DNA of 64,000 nucleotides, taken from the NCBI GenBank assembly GCA_017561825.1, contig JAFZBK010000067.1, positions 62,001 to 126,000 on the forward strand, written 5' to 3'. The stretch is from Prevotella sp. GTDB taxonomy: Bacteria > Bacteroidota > Bacteroidia > Bacteroidales > Bacteroidaceae. The translations under genes and the position numbers were made by a program. Below the pieces are notes generated by a model that made no database searches, was not told where the DNA came from, and saw only the letters and a program-made list of their open reading frames with translations. Positions 33,788 through 44,150 of the stretch are shown here, piece after piece. Each line of letters starts with the position of its first letter. Position 1 is the first letter of the stretch.

Positions 33788-35278
33788 ATGCAGCGGATCA
33801 TTCATATCGAGAACGGAGTAACACGCCACCCCATGTGGCGGATGGCGAAACCCGTGAACTTCGAACTGCTCGACAAGGAGCATCTGGCCATCATAGGACC
33901 GAATGGCGGAGGAAAGTCGATGCTGGTGGATATCCTCATCAATGCCCATCCGCTGCTGATGCAGGATCCTGCCTACGATTTCTCTCCCAGCACGAAACCT
34001 TTAGCCAGCGACAACATCAAATACATCACATTCAAAGATAACTACGGAGGGGATAACGACCGTACTTATTTTCTGCAACAGCGTTGGAATGCCATGGAGA
34101 TTGACCCAGAGACGCCCACCGTGGGAGCTCTCTTGGAAGAGGCCTACCGCATAAGCGGTGAAGATACGCCTGAACGTCGCGCCCTGCAAAAGCATCTCTA
34201 TACCTTATTCCATTTTGAATCACTGCTGGATAAGTACATCATCTTGTTGTCGAGTGGTGAGATGCGCAAGTTCCAACTGGCAAGAACGCTTCTATCTGAG
34301 CCGCGTGTACTGATCATGGACAACCCCTTCATCGGTCTTGATGCTGAGACACGCGAACAACTCAGGGAACTACTCGTACTGATTTCCCATGAGAAAACCC
34401 TTCAGATTATCCTCGTCTTATCAAAGGTGGATGATATCCCTGACTTCATCACACATGTGGTGGAGGTGAGCAACATGAAGGTAGGAACGAAGAAAACCCT
34501 CCACGAATACCTTTCGTCACGACCTCCCTTCCCTACCCGTGTGCTCTCGTCTGAAAAGGAAAAGGAGATACTATCATTGCCTAATGACGACACGGATGTA
34601 CCTCCACAACAAATCATCAGGATGAACAAGGTGACCATCCAATATGGACCGCGGATTATCCTCAAGGATCTTGACTGGACCGTCCTCAACGGTGAACGGT
34701 GGGCACTCAGCGGACAAAACGGTGCGGGGAAGTCAACCCTGCTCTCACTGGTCTGCGCCGACAACCCACAGAGCTATGCCTGCGACATCACCTTGTTCGG
34801 TCGACCAAGAGGCACAGGAGAAAGTATTTGGGACATCAAGAGACATATCGGGTATGTGTCGCCTGAGATGCATCGTGCCTACCAGAAGGATCTTCCCGCC
34901 ATTCGGATTGTGGCCAGCGGACTGAAAGACTCGGTGGGATTATATGTAAAGCCCACAGATGAGGATTATGAGATTTGTCGGCAATGGATGCGCATCTTCG
35001 GCTTGGAGGGATTGGAGGAACAGACGTTCCTAAAACTGTCAAGCGGTCAGCAACGACTCGTCCTATTAGCGCGTGCCTTTGTCAAAGATCCCCGTCTGCT
35101 CATCCTCGATGAACCGCTGCACGGACTGGACAACACCAATCGTTGTCTGGTAAAGGATATCATCGAGACGTTCTGTCAAAGGAAAAACAAAACAATGATC
35201 ATGGTGACACACTACCAGGAGGAATTGCCTGCGTGCATCACCCACCAACTTTCTTTAACATTGAACTTTGATCTTTGA
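33788..35278 (+). CDS. Two-domain ABC ATPase (ModF/PhrA-like, no membrane domain)
   Basis: The 496-residue product carries two ATPase domains. The first has Walker A GPNGGGKSML, signature LSSGEMRKFQLARTLL and Walker B VLIMDNPFIGLD. The second has GQNGAGKSTLL, LSSGQQRLVLLARAF and LLILDEPLHGLD. It lacks membrane segments and resembles ModF-type tandem ATPases of uncertain role. It follows ruvC by 6 bp. After it there are short tandem repeats of TTGATCTTTGATCTTT type and a TTCAAAATTCAATGTTCAAAG run. Confidence 0.85.
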   Translation: MQRIIHIENGVTRHPMWRMAKPVNFELLDKEHLAIIGPNGGGKSMLVDILINAHPLLMQDPAYDFSPSTKPLASDNIKYITFKDNYGGDNDRTYFLQQRWNAMEIDPETPTVGALLEEAYRISGEDTPERRALQKHLYTLFHFESLLDKYIILLSSGEMRKFQLARTLLSEPRVLIMDNPFIGLDAETREQLRELLVLISHEKTLQIILVLSKVDDIPDFITHVVEVSNMKVGTKKTLHEYLSSRPPFPTRVLSSEKEKEILSLPNDDTDVPPQQIIRMNKVTIQYGPRIILKDLDWTVLNGERWALSGQNGAGKSTLLSLVCADNPQSYACDITLFGRPRGTGESIWDIKRHIGYVSPEMHRAYQKDLPAIRIVASGLKDSVGLYVKPTDEDYEICRQWMRIFGLEGLEEQTFLKLSSGQQRLVLLARAFVKDPRLLILDEPLHGLDNTNRCLVKDIIETFCQRKNKTMIMVTHYQEELPACITHQLSLTLNFDL

Positions 35279-35367
35279 TCTTTATGATTACCTTCAAATC
35301 TTGGCATTAGTGCTTGTTCCTGAGTGTATTCATAAAGTTCAAAATTCAATGTTCAAAGTTCAAAGAA

Positions 35368-36447
35368 TTAGCGGTAGAAATAATAGAACCAATAGGTGTT
35401 GCCGTAGGTATCCCTCACGGCATTCTCACGTTGTTGCTTGCCGGTAACCGACTTCCCCAACTTCAGGAAATCCTCATAGTCGGCATCGGTCACACTGTTA
35501 TGGTAGGTCACCACAGGCGTGTTCGTCTTGTGCGTATAGAGCGTCAGCGCCTCACGGTAGTGCTTGGGGAAGTCGGGCGACTGTATATCATAACACTTGT
35601 AAACCGACTTGGCGAAGCTCAGCAGATCTTTATCCAGCAGGTAGGCACAAAGACGGTAATCATCTGCTGCCTTAGTGGAAGCAAACCGTCTGATCTCAAT
35701 CTCAGGATACATGATCGTGCTTGATGTGCCCATACGAGGAAGCAATGCCTTCGAACCACGCACCGTAGGATACTCGAACAGATGGTCGCCCAAGCCACCA
35801 GTTCGGGCCAAGGCATAGGCTCGCATAAGGAACAAAGAGGGATCCGTGAAACGCGAACGTTCTCCAATCTCCAGCACCTTCTCGTAATTCTCTTTCTTCA
35901 GGCATGACTCTGCTTTCATGCGGTAATGGAACAACTGGTTGTGGTTACTGAAGAGTCCTACAAAAAGGAACATCACCACCATGGTAAGCAGATTCACCCA
36001 CATCATCCTCGAGAAAGGTCCCACATCATTCATCGGCTGTTCATAAGGCTGATACTTTCTGAGCATGATGACAACAACGGTATAGATGATCAGCAGTAAC
36101 GGGGCAATCCACACCCAATGACCCAAGGAGCATCCCTGCTCACTGATCTTCATACCCGTGATGACGGTCAGGAACAGCAACGAAGGGAAATAAGTAAGGG
36201 CATGTGCTCGTTTGTATAACCCCGTTAGGGCGTAGGTTCCCAAGTGGACAAGGTACAAGACGAACGTGATGAGCAAGGCACCAACCCATGACACATAATG
36301 GGTCTTACCGCCAGAGAGCAGATGCTGTTCCACGGCAAGGATGTCTGCCTGATAGAAATACAGGAAGCAGAACGTGAAAAGCAGGAATACTACAGCACAG
36401 GTCACATGTACCAATGACCTGCCGTTATTTACTGAATGATCTTTCAA
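35368..36447 (-). CDS. Short DUF6057-like membrane protein
   Basis: A 359-residue product with about five or six membrane segments (e.g. VTCAVVFLLFTFCFLYFY, WVGALLITFVLYLVHLG, WVWIAPLLLIIYTVVVIML, LLTMVVMFLFVGLF). A TPR-like helical region follows (MKAESCLKKENYEKVLEIGER, LFLMRAYALARTGGLGDHLFEYP) and a C-terminus YGNTYWFYYFYR. Its plan and several phrases resemble the 622-residue DUF6057 protein at 27257-29125, but it is much shorter. It is the last gene of the MORN-glgB run. Confidence 0.65.
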   Translation of the reverse strand: MKDHSVNNGRSLVHVTCAVVFLLFTFCFLYFYQADILAVEQHLLSGGKTHYVSWVGALLITFVLYLVHLGTYALTGLYKRAHALTYFPSLLFLTVITGMKISEQGCSLGHWVWIAPLLLIIYTVVVIMLRKYQPYEQPMNDVGPFSRMMWVNLLTMVVMFLFVGLFSNHNQLFHYRMKAESCLKKENYEKVLEIGERSRFTDPSLFLMRAYALARTGGLGDHLFEYPTVRGSKALLPRMGTSSTIMYPEIEIRRFASTKAADDYRLCAYLLDKDLLSFAKSVYKCYDIQSPDFPKHYREALTLYTHKTNTPVVTYHNSVTDADYEDFLKLGKSVTGKQQRENAVRDTYGNTYWFYYFYR

Positions 36448-36470
36448 TTAACCGGGTATTTACTAAACCA

Positions 36471-38537
36471 TTAATTCTTTTTCAGCACCACTGCCGAACG
36501 GGCAGGGATATACAGTTTCAACCACTCCTTACGATCCTCCACATAGAGCGGATCGAAGTTGGTGAAGTGCGTGATGCTGTCATCAGCAAAGCCAAATCCA
36601 CCAAACTCCTTCGCGTCAGTGTTCAGCACCACATCATAGCTGCCTGTAGGAACGAGGAAGCCATAGTCGGAGAAGGACTGTGTCGGCGAGAAATTGAACA
36701 CGAACACCAGGTCACCACGCATGAAGGCCAGCACCTGATCCCCGTCGTTGTGCCAGATCTCCTGCACGGGGGTCTTCTGGAAGTTCTTCTGACTCTTGAT
36801 CACCTTCAGCATCTCGCGGTCGAAGTCACCTAACCAGTGGTAGCACAGATCCGGATTATCCACCAGGTTCCATTGTCTGCGTGCATACTTATAGCTCCAT
36901 CCGTTTCCTTCGCGGGGGAAGTCGATCCATTCCGGATGACCGAACTCATTACCCATGAAGTTCAGGTAGCCACCGTTGATGGCAGAAGCAGTAACCAAAC
37001 GGATCATCTTATGCAGGGCAATGCCGCGCTCAGCCACACCGTTGATATCCTTCTTGGCGAAGTGCCAGTACATATCCGCGTCAATCAAGCGGAAGATAAT
37101 GGTTTTATCACCTACCAAGGCCTGGTCATGACTCTCGCAATACGAGATAGTCTTCTCGTCAGGACGACGGTTTTTCACTTCCCAGAAGATCGAGCTGGGC
37201 TTCCAGTTCTCATCACTCTGTTCCTTGATGGTCTTGATCCAGTAGTCGGGGATGTTCATGGCCATGCGGTAATCAAACCCGAAACCACCATCCTCGAACT
37301 TCGCTGCCAGTCCTGGCATACCGCTCACCTCCTCGGCAATGGTGATGGCGTTCTTATTCACCTCATGGATGAGCTTGTTGGCCAAAGTAAGATAACAGAT
37401 GGCGTTATCATCCTGTCCACCGTTGAAGTAATCTCCGTAGTTGGTGAAGGCCTCACCAAGACCATGACTATAATACAACATCGAGGTAACACCATCGAAG
37501 CGGAACCCATCGAAATGGAACTCCTTCAGCCAGTACTTGCAGTTCGACAAGAGGAAATGAATCACCTCATCCTTACCATAGTCGAAGCACAGACTATCCC
37601 ATGCGGGATGCTCATGCATGCCTCCTGCGTAGAAGAACTGATTGGGATCACCGGCAAGGTTACCCAAGCCTTCCACCTCGTTCTTAACTGCATGACTATG
37701 AACGATATCCATGATAACGGCTATACCGTTTCTGTGGGCTGTATCAATGAGTTCTTTCAGCTCCTCAGGAGTGCCGAAACGACTGCTGGCTGCGAAGAAA
37801 GAGCTGACATGATAACCGAAGCTGCCATAGTAGGGATGCTCCTGAATGGCCATGATCTGAATGCAGTTATAACCATCCTTGATGACACGTGGCAGCACCT
37901 TTTCCTGGAACTCACGATAGGTTCCCACCTTCTCGGCATCCTGTCCCATACCGATATGACACTCATAGATCAGTAACGGGTTCTTGTCAGGACGGAAGGT
38001 CTTGCGTTTCCACTCATAAGGTTTCTCTGGATTCCACACCTGAGCCGAGAAAATCTTGGTGTTCTCATCCTGTACCACACGCTGTGCCCAAGCAGGGATA
38101 CGCTCCCCTTCTCCACCATTCCAGCGGACGTGCATCTTATACAGGTCACCATGCTTCATGGCCTTGTTGGGGAGTTTCAGTTCCCAGTTACCTGTACCGG
38201 CAATGCGCTTGGCTTTGTATTTCTCATTCTCCTCCCAGTTATTGAAATCGCCCACGAGGTAGATCTCTGTAGCGTTAGGTGCCCACTCACGGAACACCCA
38301 TCCGCGTGCTGTCTTATGCAGACCGAAATAGTCATACCCGCTGGCAAAACTCTCCAAGGTGATCTTTCCCTTGCGTGTCAGCTGGTTGATCTTCCATACG
38401 GCGTGGTCATGACGACCGCGAATAGCCTCTTCAAACGGTTCCAGATAACCGTCGTTCTGTACCAGTCCGATGTGTTTCGGCGCAGCTGTCTTTCTCTGAG
38501 GCGCCTTCTTCGTTGTTACCTTCTTAGTCGTTGTCAT
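36471..38537 (-). CDS. glgB: 1,4-alpha-glucan branching enzyme
   Basis: About 688 residues. It has a Lys/Thr-rich start (MTTTKKVTTKKAPQRKTA), a CBM48 domain (GWVFREWAPNATEIYLVGDFNNW) and a GH13 barrel with YECHIGM, VIMDIVHSHAVKN, FRFDGVTSMLYYSHG (nucleophile Asp) and ITIAEEVSGMPG (acid Glu), then ISYCESHDQALVGDKT. It forms alpha-1,6 branches in glycogen, completing the glgA-glgP set at the left end. The start is the ATG at 38537, since a longer frame runs into the MORN gene. Confidence 0.95.
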   Translation of the reverse strand: MTTTKKVTTKKAPQRKTAAPKHIGLVQNDGYLEPFEEAIRGRHDHAVWKINQLTRKGKITLESFASGYDYFGLHKTARGWVFREWAPNATEIYLVGDFNNWEENEKYKAKRIAGTGNWELKLPNKAMKHGDLYKMHVRWNGGEGERIPAWAQRVVQDENTKIFSAQVWNPEKPYEWKRKTFRPDKNPLLIYECHIGMGQDAEKVGTYREFQEKVLPRVIKDGYNCIQIMAIQEHPYYGSFGYHVSSFFAASSRFGTPEELKELIDTAHRNGIAVIMDIVHSHAVKNEVEGLGNLAGDPNQFFYAGGMHEHPAWDSLCFDYGKDEVIHFLLSNCKYWLKEFHFDGFRFDGVTSMLYYSHGLGEAFTNYGDYFNGGQDDNAICYLTLANKLIHEVNKNAITIAEEVSGMPGLAAKFEDGGFGFDYRMAMNIPDYWIKTIKEQSDENWKPSSIFWEVKNRRPDEKTISYCESHDQALVGDKTIIFRLIDADMYWHFAKKDINGVAERGIALHKMIRLVTASAINGGYLNFMGNEFGHPEWIDFPREGNGWSYKYARRQWNLVDNPDLCYHWLGDFDREMLKVIKSQKNFQKTPVQEIWHNDGDQVLAFMRGDLVFVFNFSPTQSFSDYGFLVPTGSYDVVLNTDAKEFGGFGFADDSITHFTNFDPLYVEDRKEWLKLYIPARSAVVLKKN

Positions 38538-38551
38538 ATATATTATGCTTT

Positions 38552-39661
38552 TCACCTTGATTTCACACCATTGACGTATGTTCCCGTCTCGGTCACCTTT
38601 CCGGTTTTGTCCTTCTCTACGTACTTCCCGTCACGTACATCATCCTTATAGGTTCCCTCAAAGCGGTTACCGTTCTTGTCCTCCTCGATGGCTGCGCCAT
38701 GACGCTTACCATTGTGATAGGTACCGCGGAACTTCGACCCGTCGTGGAAATGAATGATCACTTCACCCTCAACAAGACCGTCCTTGAAGTTCCCTTCAAA
38801 GATGTCACCTGTTGCCTTGGTCAGCTTACCACGTCCGTTCTGCTTGTCATTCTTCCAGCTGCCCACATAGATATCACCGTTCTTCCACGAGAACGTACCC
38901 TGTCCGTTCTTGTCACCTTCGCGGAAAGAACCTGTGTATTTATCACCGTTGGCATACTTGAAGATACCTTCACCTGTGCGTTCGCCATGCTGGTAAGCAC
39001 CCTCATAGCGATCACCGTTCTGGAACTTATAGATACCACGACCGTTCTGGATATCATCCTCCCAGTCGCCGCTGTATTCATCACCATTGGCATATTTGTT
39101 CACGCCCTTCCCAGAACGCATATTGTTGGCCCACATACCATCATATGAACTGCCGTCGCCCCAATCGAAGAAGCCCTTGCCCCATTTCATATCCTCTTTC
39201 CACTCGCCATTGTAATAAGCGCCGTTGGCAAAGGTATATTTACCCTTACCCTCACGTTTGTCGAGTTTCCAGGTGCCGTCGTACTGGTCACCATTATAAT
39301 AATACATGATGCCATGACCGTCCTGATAGTCACGGAACCACAACCCTACATATTTATTATTGTTCATGAAATAGTAGGTGCCACGACCATGCTGCTGGTC
39401 CTGATACCATTCACCCTCGTACTTCTCACCATCGGAGAACGTATAGGTGCCATAACCATGACGCTTCCCTTTCTCGTATTCCCCTTCGTAGATGTCGCCG
39501 TTCTGATAGATGGCACTGCCTTTCCCATGCGGCTTTCCGCCTACCATCTCACCTTTATACTGTCCGCCATCCTTGGTTACACACGATCCCAGCGTAATCT
39601 TCTGGGCCATACATACAGCAGGTAATACCAATAAAACCAGTGTTAATATTTTATGCTTCAC
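38552..39661 (-). CDS. Secreted MORN-repeat protein
   Basis: The 369-residue product has a GTG start and a signal peptide (MKHKILTLVLLVLPAVCMAQ). About 14 MORN repeats of 22-23 residues follow, each like YxGxWxxGxxxGxGxxxYxNGDxY (e.g. YEGEYEKGKRHGYGTY). MORN repeats bind membranes or proteins; the role in bacteria is mostly unknown. It precedes glgB by 14 bp and has a strong promoter at 39687-39717. Confidence 0.85.
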   Translation of the reverse strand: MKHKILTLVLLVLPAVCMAQKITLGSCVTKDGGQYKGEMVGGKPHGKGSAIYQNGDIYEGEYEKGKRHGYGTYTFSDGEKYEGEWYQDQQHGRGTYYFMNNNKYVGLWFRDYQDGHGIMYYYNGDQYDGTWKLDKREGKGKYTFANGAYYNGEWKEDMKWGKGFFDWGDGSSYDGMWANNMRSGKGVNKYANGDEYSGDWEDDIQNGRGIYKFQNGDRYEGAYQHGERTGEGIFKYANGDKYTGSFREGDKNGQGTFSWKNGDIYVGSWKNDKQNGRGKLTKATGDIFEGNFKDGLVEGEVIIHFHDGSKFRGTYHNGKRHGAAIEEDKNGNRFEGTYKDDVRDGKYVEKDKTGKVTETGTYVNGVKSR

Positions 39662-39686
39662 GATTCATTCTTTTTTAATTCATCCC

Positions 39687-39717
39687 CAAAAGTAAGAATA
39701 ATCTTCCATATCGCAAA
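39687..39717 (-). promoter_or_regulatory. Promoter of MORN-glgB operon
   Basis: Minus strand TTTG (39714-39717), exactly 19 bp, TACTTTTG (39687-39694), about 25 bp upstream of the GTG start. Confidence 0.75.
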
Positions 39718-39786
39718 ACAATTCCTTCATTCCTTATCCTTCCTTTTCCTTTCTTAATAATTTTTAGGAACTTTAAAAAGGAACCA

Positions 39787-39821
39787 CGAAAAAAAGAGCG
39801 CAAGTCATGACTCGCGCTCTT
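39787..39821 (-). terminator. Rho-independent terminator of the esterase gene
   Basis: Stem AAGAGCGC (39794-39801) with GCGCTCTT (39814-39821), extended by an AGTCATGACT palindrome in the loop, followed on the minus strand by a run of T (39787-39793). It lies just downstream of the esterase gene ending at 39847. Confidence 0.85.
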
Positions 39822-39846
39822 CGTTTATAATTGGTCGTATAAATGA

Positions 39847-40743
<897 letters not shown>

Positions 40744-40859
40744 TTAATTAGTTGAATAATATATTATATTATTAAGACTATGTTTTCTTCGTTTGGTTTA
40801 ATCAGAAAGTTGACTTGTCACGACAACTATTGATCGGACTGTTGTTTTTGGGGCTTTAT

Positions 40860-40890
40860 TTTGGTAAGTTTGAAAAAAGCATTAACTTTG
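40860..40890 (+). promoter_or_regulatory. Promoter of kdsB
   Basis: TTTG (40860-40863), 19 bp, TAACTTTG (40883-40890), 21 bp before the ATG at 40912. It excludes the longer in-frame start at 40861. Confidence 0.8.
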
Positions 40891-40911
40891 CAATCGATAA
40901 GGAATAACAAG

Positions 40912-41667
40912 ATGAAATACATTGGAATCATTCCTGCCAGGTATTCCTCAACGAGGTTTCCGGGCAAGCCGCTTGCCATGCTGGGCGGCAAGACTGTGAT
41001 ACAGCGTGTATATGAACAGGTGAAACAAGTGCTGGATGAGGCATTTGTGGCCACCGACGACCAGCGTATCTTTGATGCGGTGGAGACGTTTGGCGGCAAG
41101 GCTGTGATGACATCAACGAACCACAAGAGCGGTACGGACCGTATCGAGGAGGCAATACAGAAGATTGGTGGCAGCTATGATGTGGTGGTGAACATCCAAG
41201 GTGATGAGCCGTTTATCCAGCGGTCACAAATTGAGACGGTGTGTCGTTGCTTTGATGACCCCGCCACGCAGATAGCCACATTGGGTAAGCCGTTCAAGGC
41301 CGACCAGCCTTTCAGCGACTTGGAGAATCCCAATTCGCCTAAACTGGTGACTGACAATCGCGGTTACGCCCTCTATTTCTCACGTAGCATCATCCCCTTC
41401 TTGCGTGGCATCAATCGTGAGGAGTGGATGGGACAATTCCCGTTTATGAAACACATCGGTCTTTATGGCTACCGTACAGAGGTGCTGCATGAGATCACGC
41501 AGTTGCCACAATCGTCGTTGGAACTCGCAGAGAGTCTGGAGCAGCTGCGATGGCTGCAGAACGGTTACAAGATCAAGGTGGGTACCACGGATATAGAGAC
41601 GGTGGGGATTGATACGCCGGAGGACTTGGAACGTGCTGAAGCGTGGCTGCGCCAGATTAAAAATTAA
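40912..41667 (+). CDS. kdsB: 3-deoxy-manno-octulosonate cytidylyltransferase
   Basis: The 251-residue product starts MKYIGIIPARYSSTRFPGKPL and has VYEQVKQ, VATDDQRI, TSTNHKSGTDRI, VVNIQGDEPFIQ and GLYGYRTEVL, all hallmarks of KdsB. It makes CMP-Kdo for lipopolysaccharide assembly. Its 3' side ends in a hairpin terminator shared with the opposing tRNA genes. Confidence 0.96.
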   Translation: MKYIGIIPARYSSTRFPGKPLAMLGGKTVIQRVYEQVKQVLDEAFVATDDQRIFDAVETFGGKAVMTSTNHKSGTDRIEEAIQKIGGSYDVVVNIQGDEPFIQRSQIETVCRCFDDPATQIATLGKPFKADQPFSDLENPNSPKLVTDNRGYALYFSRSIIPFLRGINREEWMGQFPFMKHIGLYGYRTEVLHEITQLPQSSLELAESLEQLRWLQNGYKIKVGTTDIETVGIDTPEDLERAEAWLRQIKN

Positions 41668-41700
41668 GAATTAAGAATTAAGAATTATTGAACATAAAAC

Positions 41701-41729
41701 AAAAAAGGAGTCCGATGGACTCCTTTTTT
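41701..41729. terminator. Bidirectional terminator between kdsB and tRNA-Asp
   Basis: AAAAAA-GGAGTC-CGATG-GACTCC-TTTTTT: a perfect stem with A and T runs on both sides, so it can end kdsB on the plus strand and the tRNA-Asp genes on the minus strand. Confidence 0.9.
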
Positions 41730-41730
41730 G

Positions 41731-41805
41731 CGGTGCGTACGGGACTCGAACCCGTGACCTCCTGCGTGACAGGCAGGCATTCTAACCAGGCTGAACTAAC
41801 GCACC
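41731..41805 (-). tRNA. tRNA-Asp (GTC), copy 2
   Basis: On the minus strand it folds as a standard 75-nt tRNA: acceptor stem GGTGCGT/ACGCACC, D stem GTTC/GAAT, anticodon stem CCTGC/GCAGG with loop CTGTCAC (anticodon GTC), T-loop TTCGAGT, and discriminator G73 as required for Asp. CCA is not encoded, in agreement with the rnz gene at 14.8 kb. It is identical to the second copy 33 bp away. Confidence 0.97.
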
Positions 41806-41838
41806 AATGGTTTTGGTCGATCAGATGTATGTGGTTTG

Positions 41839-41913
41839 CGGTGCGTACGGGACTCGAACCCGTGACCTCCTGCGTGACAGGCAGGCATTCTAACCAGGCT
41901 GAACTAACGCACC
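41839..41913 (-). tRNA. tRNA-Asp (GTC), copy 1
   Basis: A second 75-nt copy with the same sequence and anticodon GTC, nearest to the promoter. The two copies form one transcript ending at the terminator 41701-41729. Confidence 0.97.
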
Positions 41914-41942
41914 TTTTACCGCATTGTTCCGATTAGCGGGTG

Positions 41943-41974
41943 CAAAGGTAGATAAATTTTTCCTTTCCACCAAA
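41943..41974 (-). promoter_or_regulatory. Promoter of the tRNA-Asp pair
   Basis: Minus strand TTTG (41971-41974), 20 bp, TACCTTTG (41943-41950), 30 bp upstream of the first tRNA. Confidence 0.75.
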
Positions 41975-41990
41975 AGAAACGAAGGTTTTT

Positions 41991-42512
41991 TTAGAAAAAA
42001 AGTTGAAGGAAACTCACGGGATGATAATCATGCCCATCGAAAAGCCAATCTTTCAAGATAGCAGAACGCTCAAACCCTGCTTTCTGGAACAGTTGGAGTG
42101 ACTTTTCATTCTCCATGTCAACATACGCAAACAGTTGGTGCAGATGGACAATATCACGGGCATACTGTTTGAGTTGTTCGAGGGCTTCAGCACCCAGTCC
42201 TTGATGACGGAACGATTCACGAATCACGATGCCCACCTCAGCCCGATGGTGCTGCGGTTCGAAGTTCACCAAGTCGATGATTCCCACCGACTGCTGCTCA
42301 TCGTTCTCGATAATGAGTCGTACCTGTCGGTCGGTATAGATATCCCCCGTAGCACGAGCGATATAGTCGCGCAACACATAGCGTGAATACGGCACGTTCG
42401 TCAGTCCCACCTTCCACACGTCGGGATTGTTCTCTATCTGGTACAACAGTTCCAGATCCTCTGGCTCCATCGCCCTAAGATGCACTGCCGTCTTCCGTTC
42501 TTTATCATTCAT
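41991..42512 (-). CDS. GNAT family N-acetyltransferase (RimJ/RimL-like)
   Basis: The 173-residue product starts MNDKERKTAVHLRAMEPEDLELLY. It has AEVGIVIRESFRHQGLGAEALEQLKQYA (acetyl-CoA pyrophosphate loop RHQGLGAEA) and NEKSLQLFQKAGFER. It resembles SpeG/RimJ-type enzymes that acetylate amines or protein N-termini; the substrate is unknown. Its ATG overlaps the stop of the glycosyltransferase gene (ATGA), so the two are coupled. Confidence 0.85.
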   Translation of the reverse strand: MNDKERKTAVHLRAMEPEDLELLYQIENNPDVWKVGLTNVPYSRYVLRDYIARATGDIYTDRQVRLIIENDEQQSVGIIDLVNFEPQHHRAEVGIVIRESFRHQGLGAEALEQLKQYARDIVHLHQLFAYVDMENEKSLQLFQKAGFERSAILKDWLFDGHDYHPVSFLQLFF

Positions 42513-43708
42513 CCTATTATTTCTTTCTCCGTAATTAACAGTTTCGTTTGGGGTGAATAGGTGCCAAGACACACTTGTGTCAGAGGCTCTGCCGAGAGGA
42601 TGTCGAGTATGGTATGGTAGCTATAGGCATCGGTATCATAAACCACATAGGCGATATCCTTTTTCTTGAGTTCCTCGATATGATCCAGATGCCCCTGAGG
42701 CAGTGTCGACTCATCCCCAACGAGGAAATCGGCAACCAATCCTTTGACCTTCGCTAACTGCTTACAATCCTCCAAGTGCTGTTCCTTACCAATAAACAGA
42801 TAAAAAGGTTTATCCCCTCGTTTTCGTTCCGTGAATCCCATCATCTTCCGAATACGCTGCGCACTCATCTGCAACAAAGCAATCAGTGCCTTAAAATAGA
42901 TGGCTGCCTTGATGGGGATGCTGAGCAGGAAGGTTGTCTGAGAGAAGTGTTTCCTGAAGAAGATGAGCATGGCATCGTAGAACACATGGACATAGCGGAA
43001 ACTCGATTTCTGCGTACTCTCCCCCTTGTAATGCAGAATCCTGACAGGAAGATACCAGTTATGGAAGCCGCCTTTAAGAATGCGGTACGACAGGTCGATA
43101 TCCTCGCCATACATAAAGAAATCCTCGTCAAGGAGTCCTACCTGATCGAGTGCTGTCCGTCGAACCATACAATAGGCCCCGCTGATGATCTCTATCTCTG
43201 AAGCCTCATCCCAAGGCAGATAACCCATGTAATACTTGCCGAACCGTTTGCTTTTGGGGAATGCATCGCAGAACCCGCCCACCTTATAGAAGGCCGTCAT
43301 CGGCGTAGGTAGCCCTCTCCTACTCTCCCTCGCCTTCTCGCCATTGCTTTTGAGCATCTGCACACCCAAGGCACCTGCATCAGGATGCTGATCCATGAAC
43401 TGGATACATTCGCGGATGGTTTTCTCGCCAACGATGGTATCAGGGTTCAGCAGGAGCACATACTCGCCTTGAGTCTGACGGATGGCCATGTTGTTCGCCC
43501 GTGAGAACCCGGAGTTATGGTTATTGGCAATGATGTTCACCCACGGGAAGCGTTCCTGAAGATACGTCACGGAGTCATCGTGGGAATGGTTATCCACCAC
43601 CACCACTTCGGCATCGATACCCTCGATGGCCTTCTCCACACTATGAAGACACTGCTCCACGTAGTGCTTCACATTGTAATTGACGATAACAACAGTCAGC
43701 TTTTTCAT
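42509..43708 (-). CDS. Glycosyltransferase family 2
   Basis: A 399-residue protein with a GT-A fold: LTVVIVNYNVKHYVEQCLHSV, VVVVDNHSHDDSV, NSGFSRANNMAIRQTQGEYVLLLNPDT (DxD-like NPDT), and FFMYGEDIDLSYRI (catalytic ED). This subfamily (rhamnosyl or WcaA-like) works on cell-surface polysaccharide. An amphipathic C-terminal segment (KAAIYFKALIALLQ) may contact the membrane. A DUF-like tail of about 100 residues resembles a nucleotide-handling domain. Confidence 0.85.
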   Translation of the reverse strand: MKKLTVVIVNYNVKHYVEQCLHSVEKAIEGIDAEVVVVDNHSHDDSVTYLQERFPWVNIIANNHNSGFSRANNMAIRQTQGEYVLLLNPDTIVGEKTIRECIQFMDQHPDAGALGVQMLKSNGEKARESRRGLPTPMTAFYKVGGFCDAFPKSKRFGKYYMGYLPWDEASEIEIISGAYCMVRRTALDQVGLLDEDFFMYGEDIDLSYRILKGGFHNWYLPVRILHYKGESTQKSSFRYVHVFYDAMLIFFRKHFSQTTFLLSIPIKAAIYFKALIALLQMSAQRIRKMMGFTERKRGDKPFYLFIGKEQHLEDCKQLAKVKGLVADFLVGDESTLPQGHLDHIEELKKKDIAYVVYDTDAYSYHTILDILSAEPLTQVCLGTYSPQTKLLITEKEIIG

Positions 43709-43721
43709 TCCTCCTTACTCC

Positions 43722-44150
43722 TTACTCCTTCGTCCTTCCTCCTTCTTCTTCGCATCTCGCCTTACTGGGATACACAAACGGCAGTACCAGTAGCAGGATG
43801 ATGGCCATATAGCCGAAGGAAGTGTTCATCGACATATAATAGAAATCGGTGTTAGCCACCAGGGGAACACCCAACAAGAGCAGTCGCATGATACCATACC
43901 GCTTCATGGCAGGCACTGGCGTTTCATCGAGCTCTTTCCTTACACGCTTGATCTTGAACAGATACAAGGCCAGGGGGATGACCGCCACGGTGATCAGTTC
44001 CATGAACGTTAATATCAGGAACCAATTCTGAGAGCCGAAATCTACTGCTCCCGGCATGATTACCTCCGTTTCATACAGCACCACTAAGATCAAGGCGATC
44101 ACGATGGGTGCAAAGAAATAGACCTTCAAGGTCTTTACTACATTATCCAT
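43722..44150 (-). CDS. Small membrane protein of unknown function
   Basis: The 142-residue product has four membrane segments ([74 protein letters not shown]) and a short charged C-terminus. No family is recognised. It starts 8 bp inside the end of recR on the same strand and is probably co-transcribed with it. Its 3' end merges into a CTCCTTACTCCTTACTCC repeat between it and the glycosyltransferase gene. Confidence 0.65.
   Translation of the reverse strand: MDNVVKTLKVYFFAPIVIALILVVLYETEVIMPGAVDFGSQNWFLILTFMELITVAVIPLALYLFKIKRVRKELDETPVPAMKRYGIMRLLLLGVPLVANTDFYYMSMNTSFGYMAIILLLVLPFVYPSKARCEEEGGRTKE

Noticed and set aside
35368-36447. Frameshifted copy of the full DUF6057 gene
   Set aside because: The frame is continuous with a coherent start and end, and no DUF6057-like reading was noticed in the adjacent frames, so it is treated as a short relative.
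41688-41936. An 82-codon open frame across the two tRNA-Asp genes
   Set aside because: The frame is a by-product of two identical tRNA genes on the other strand.
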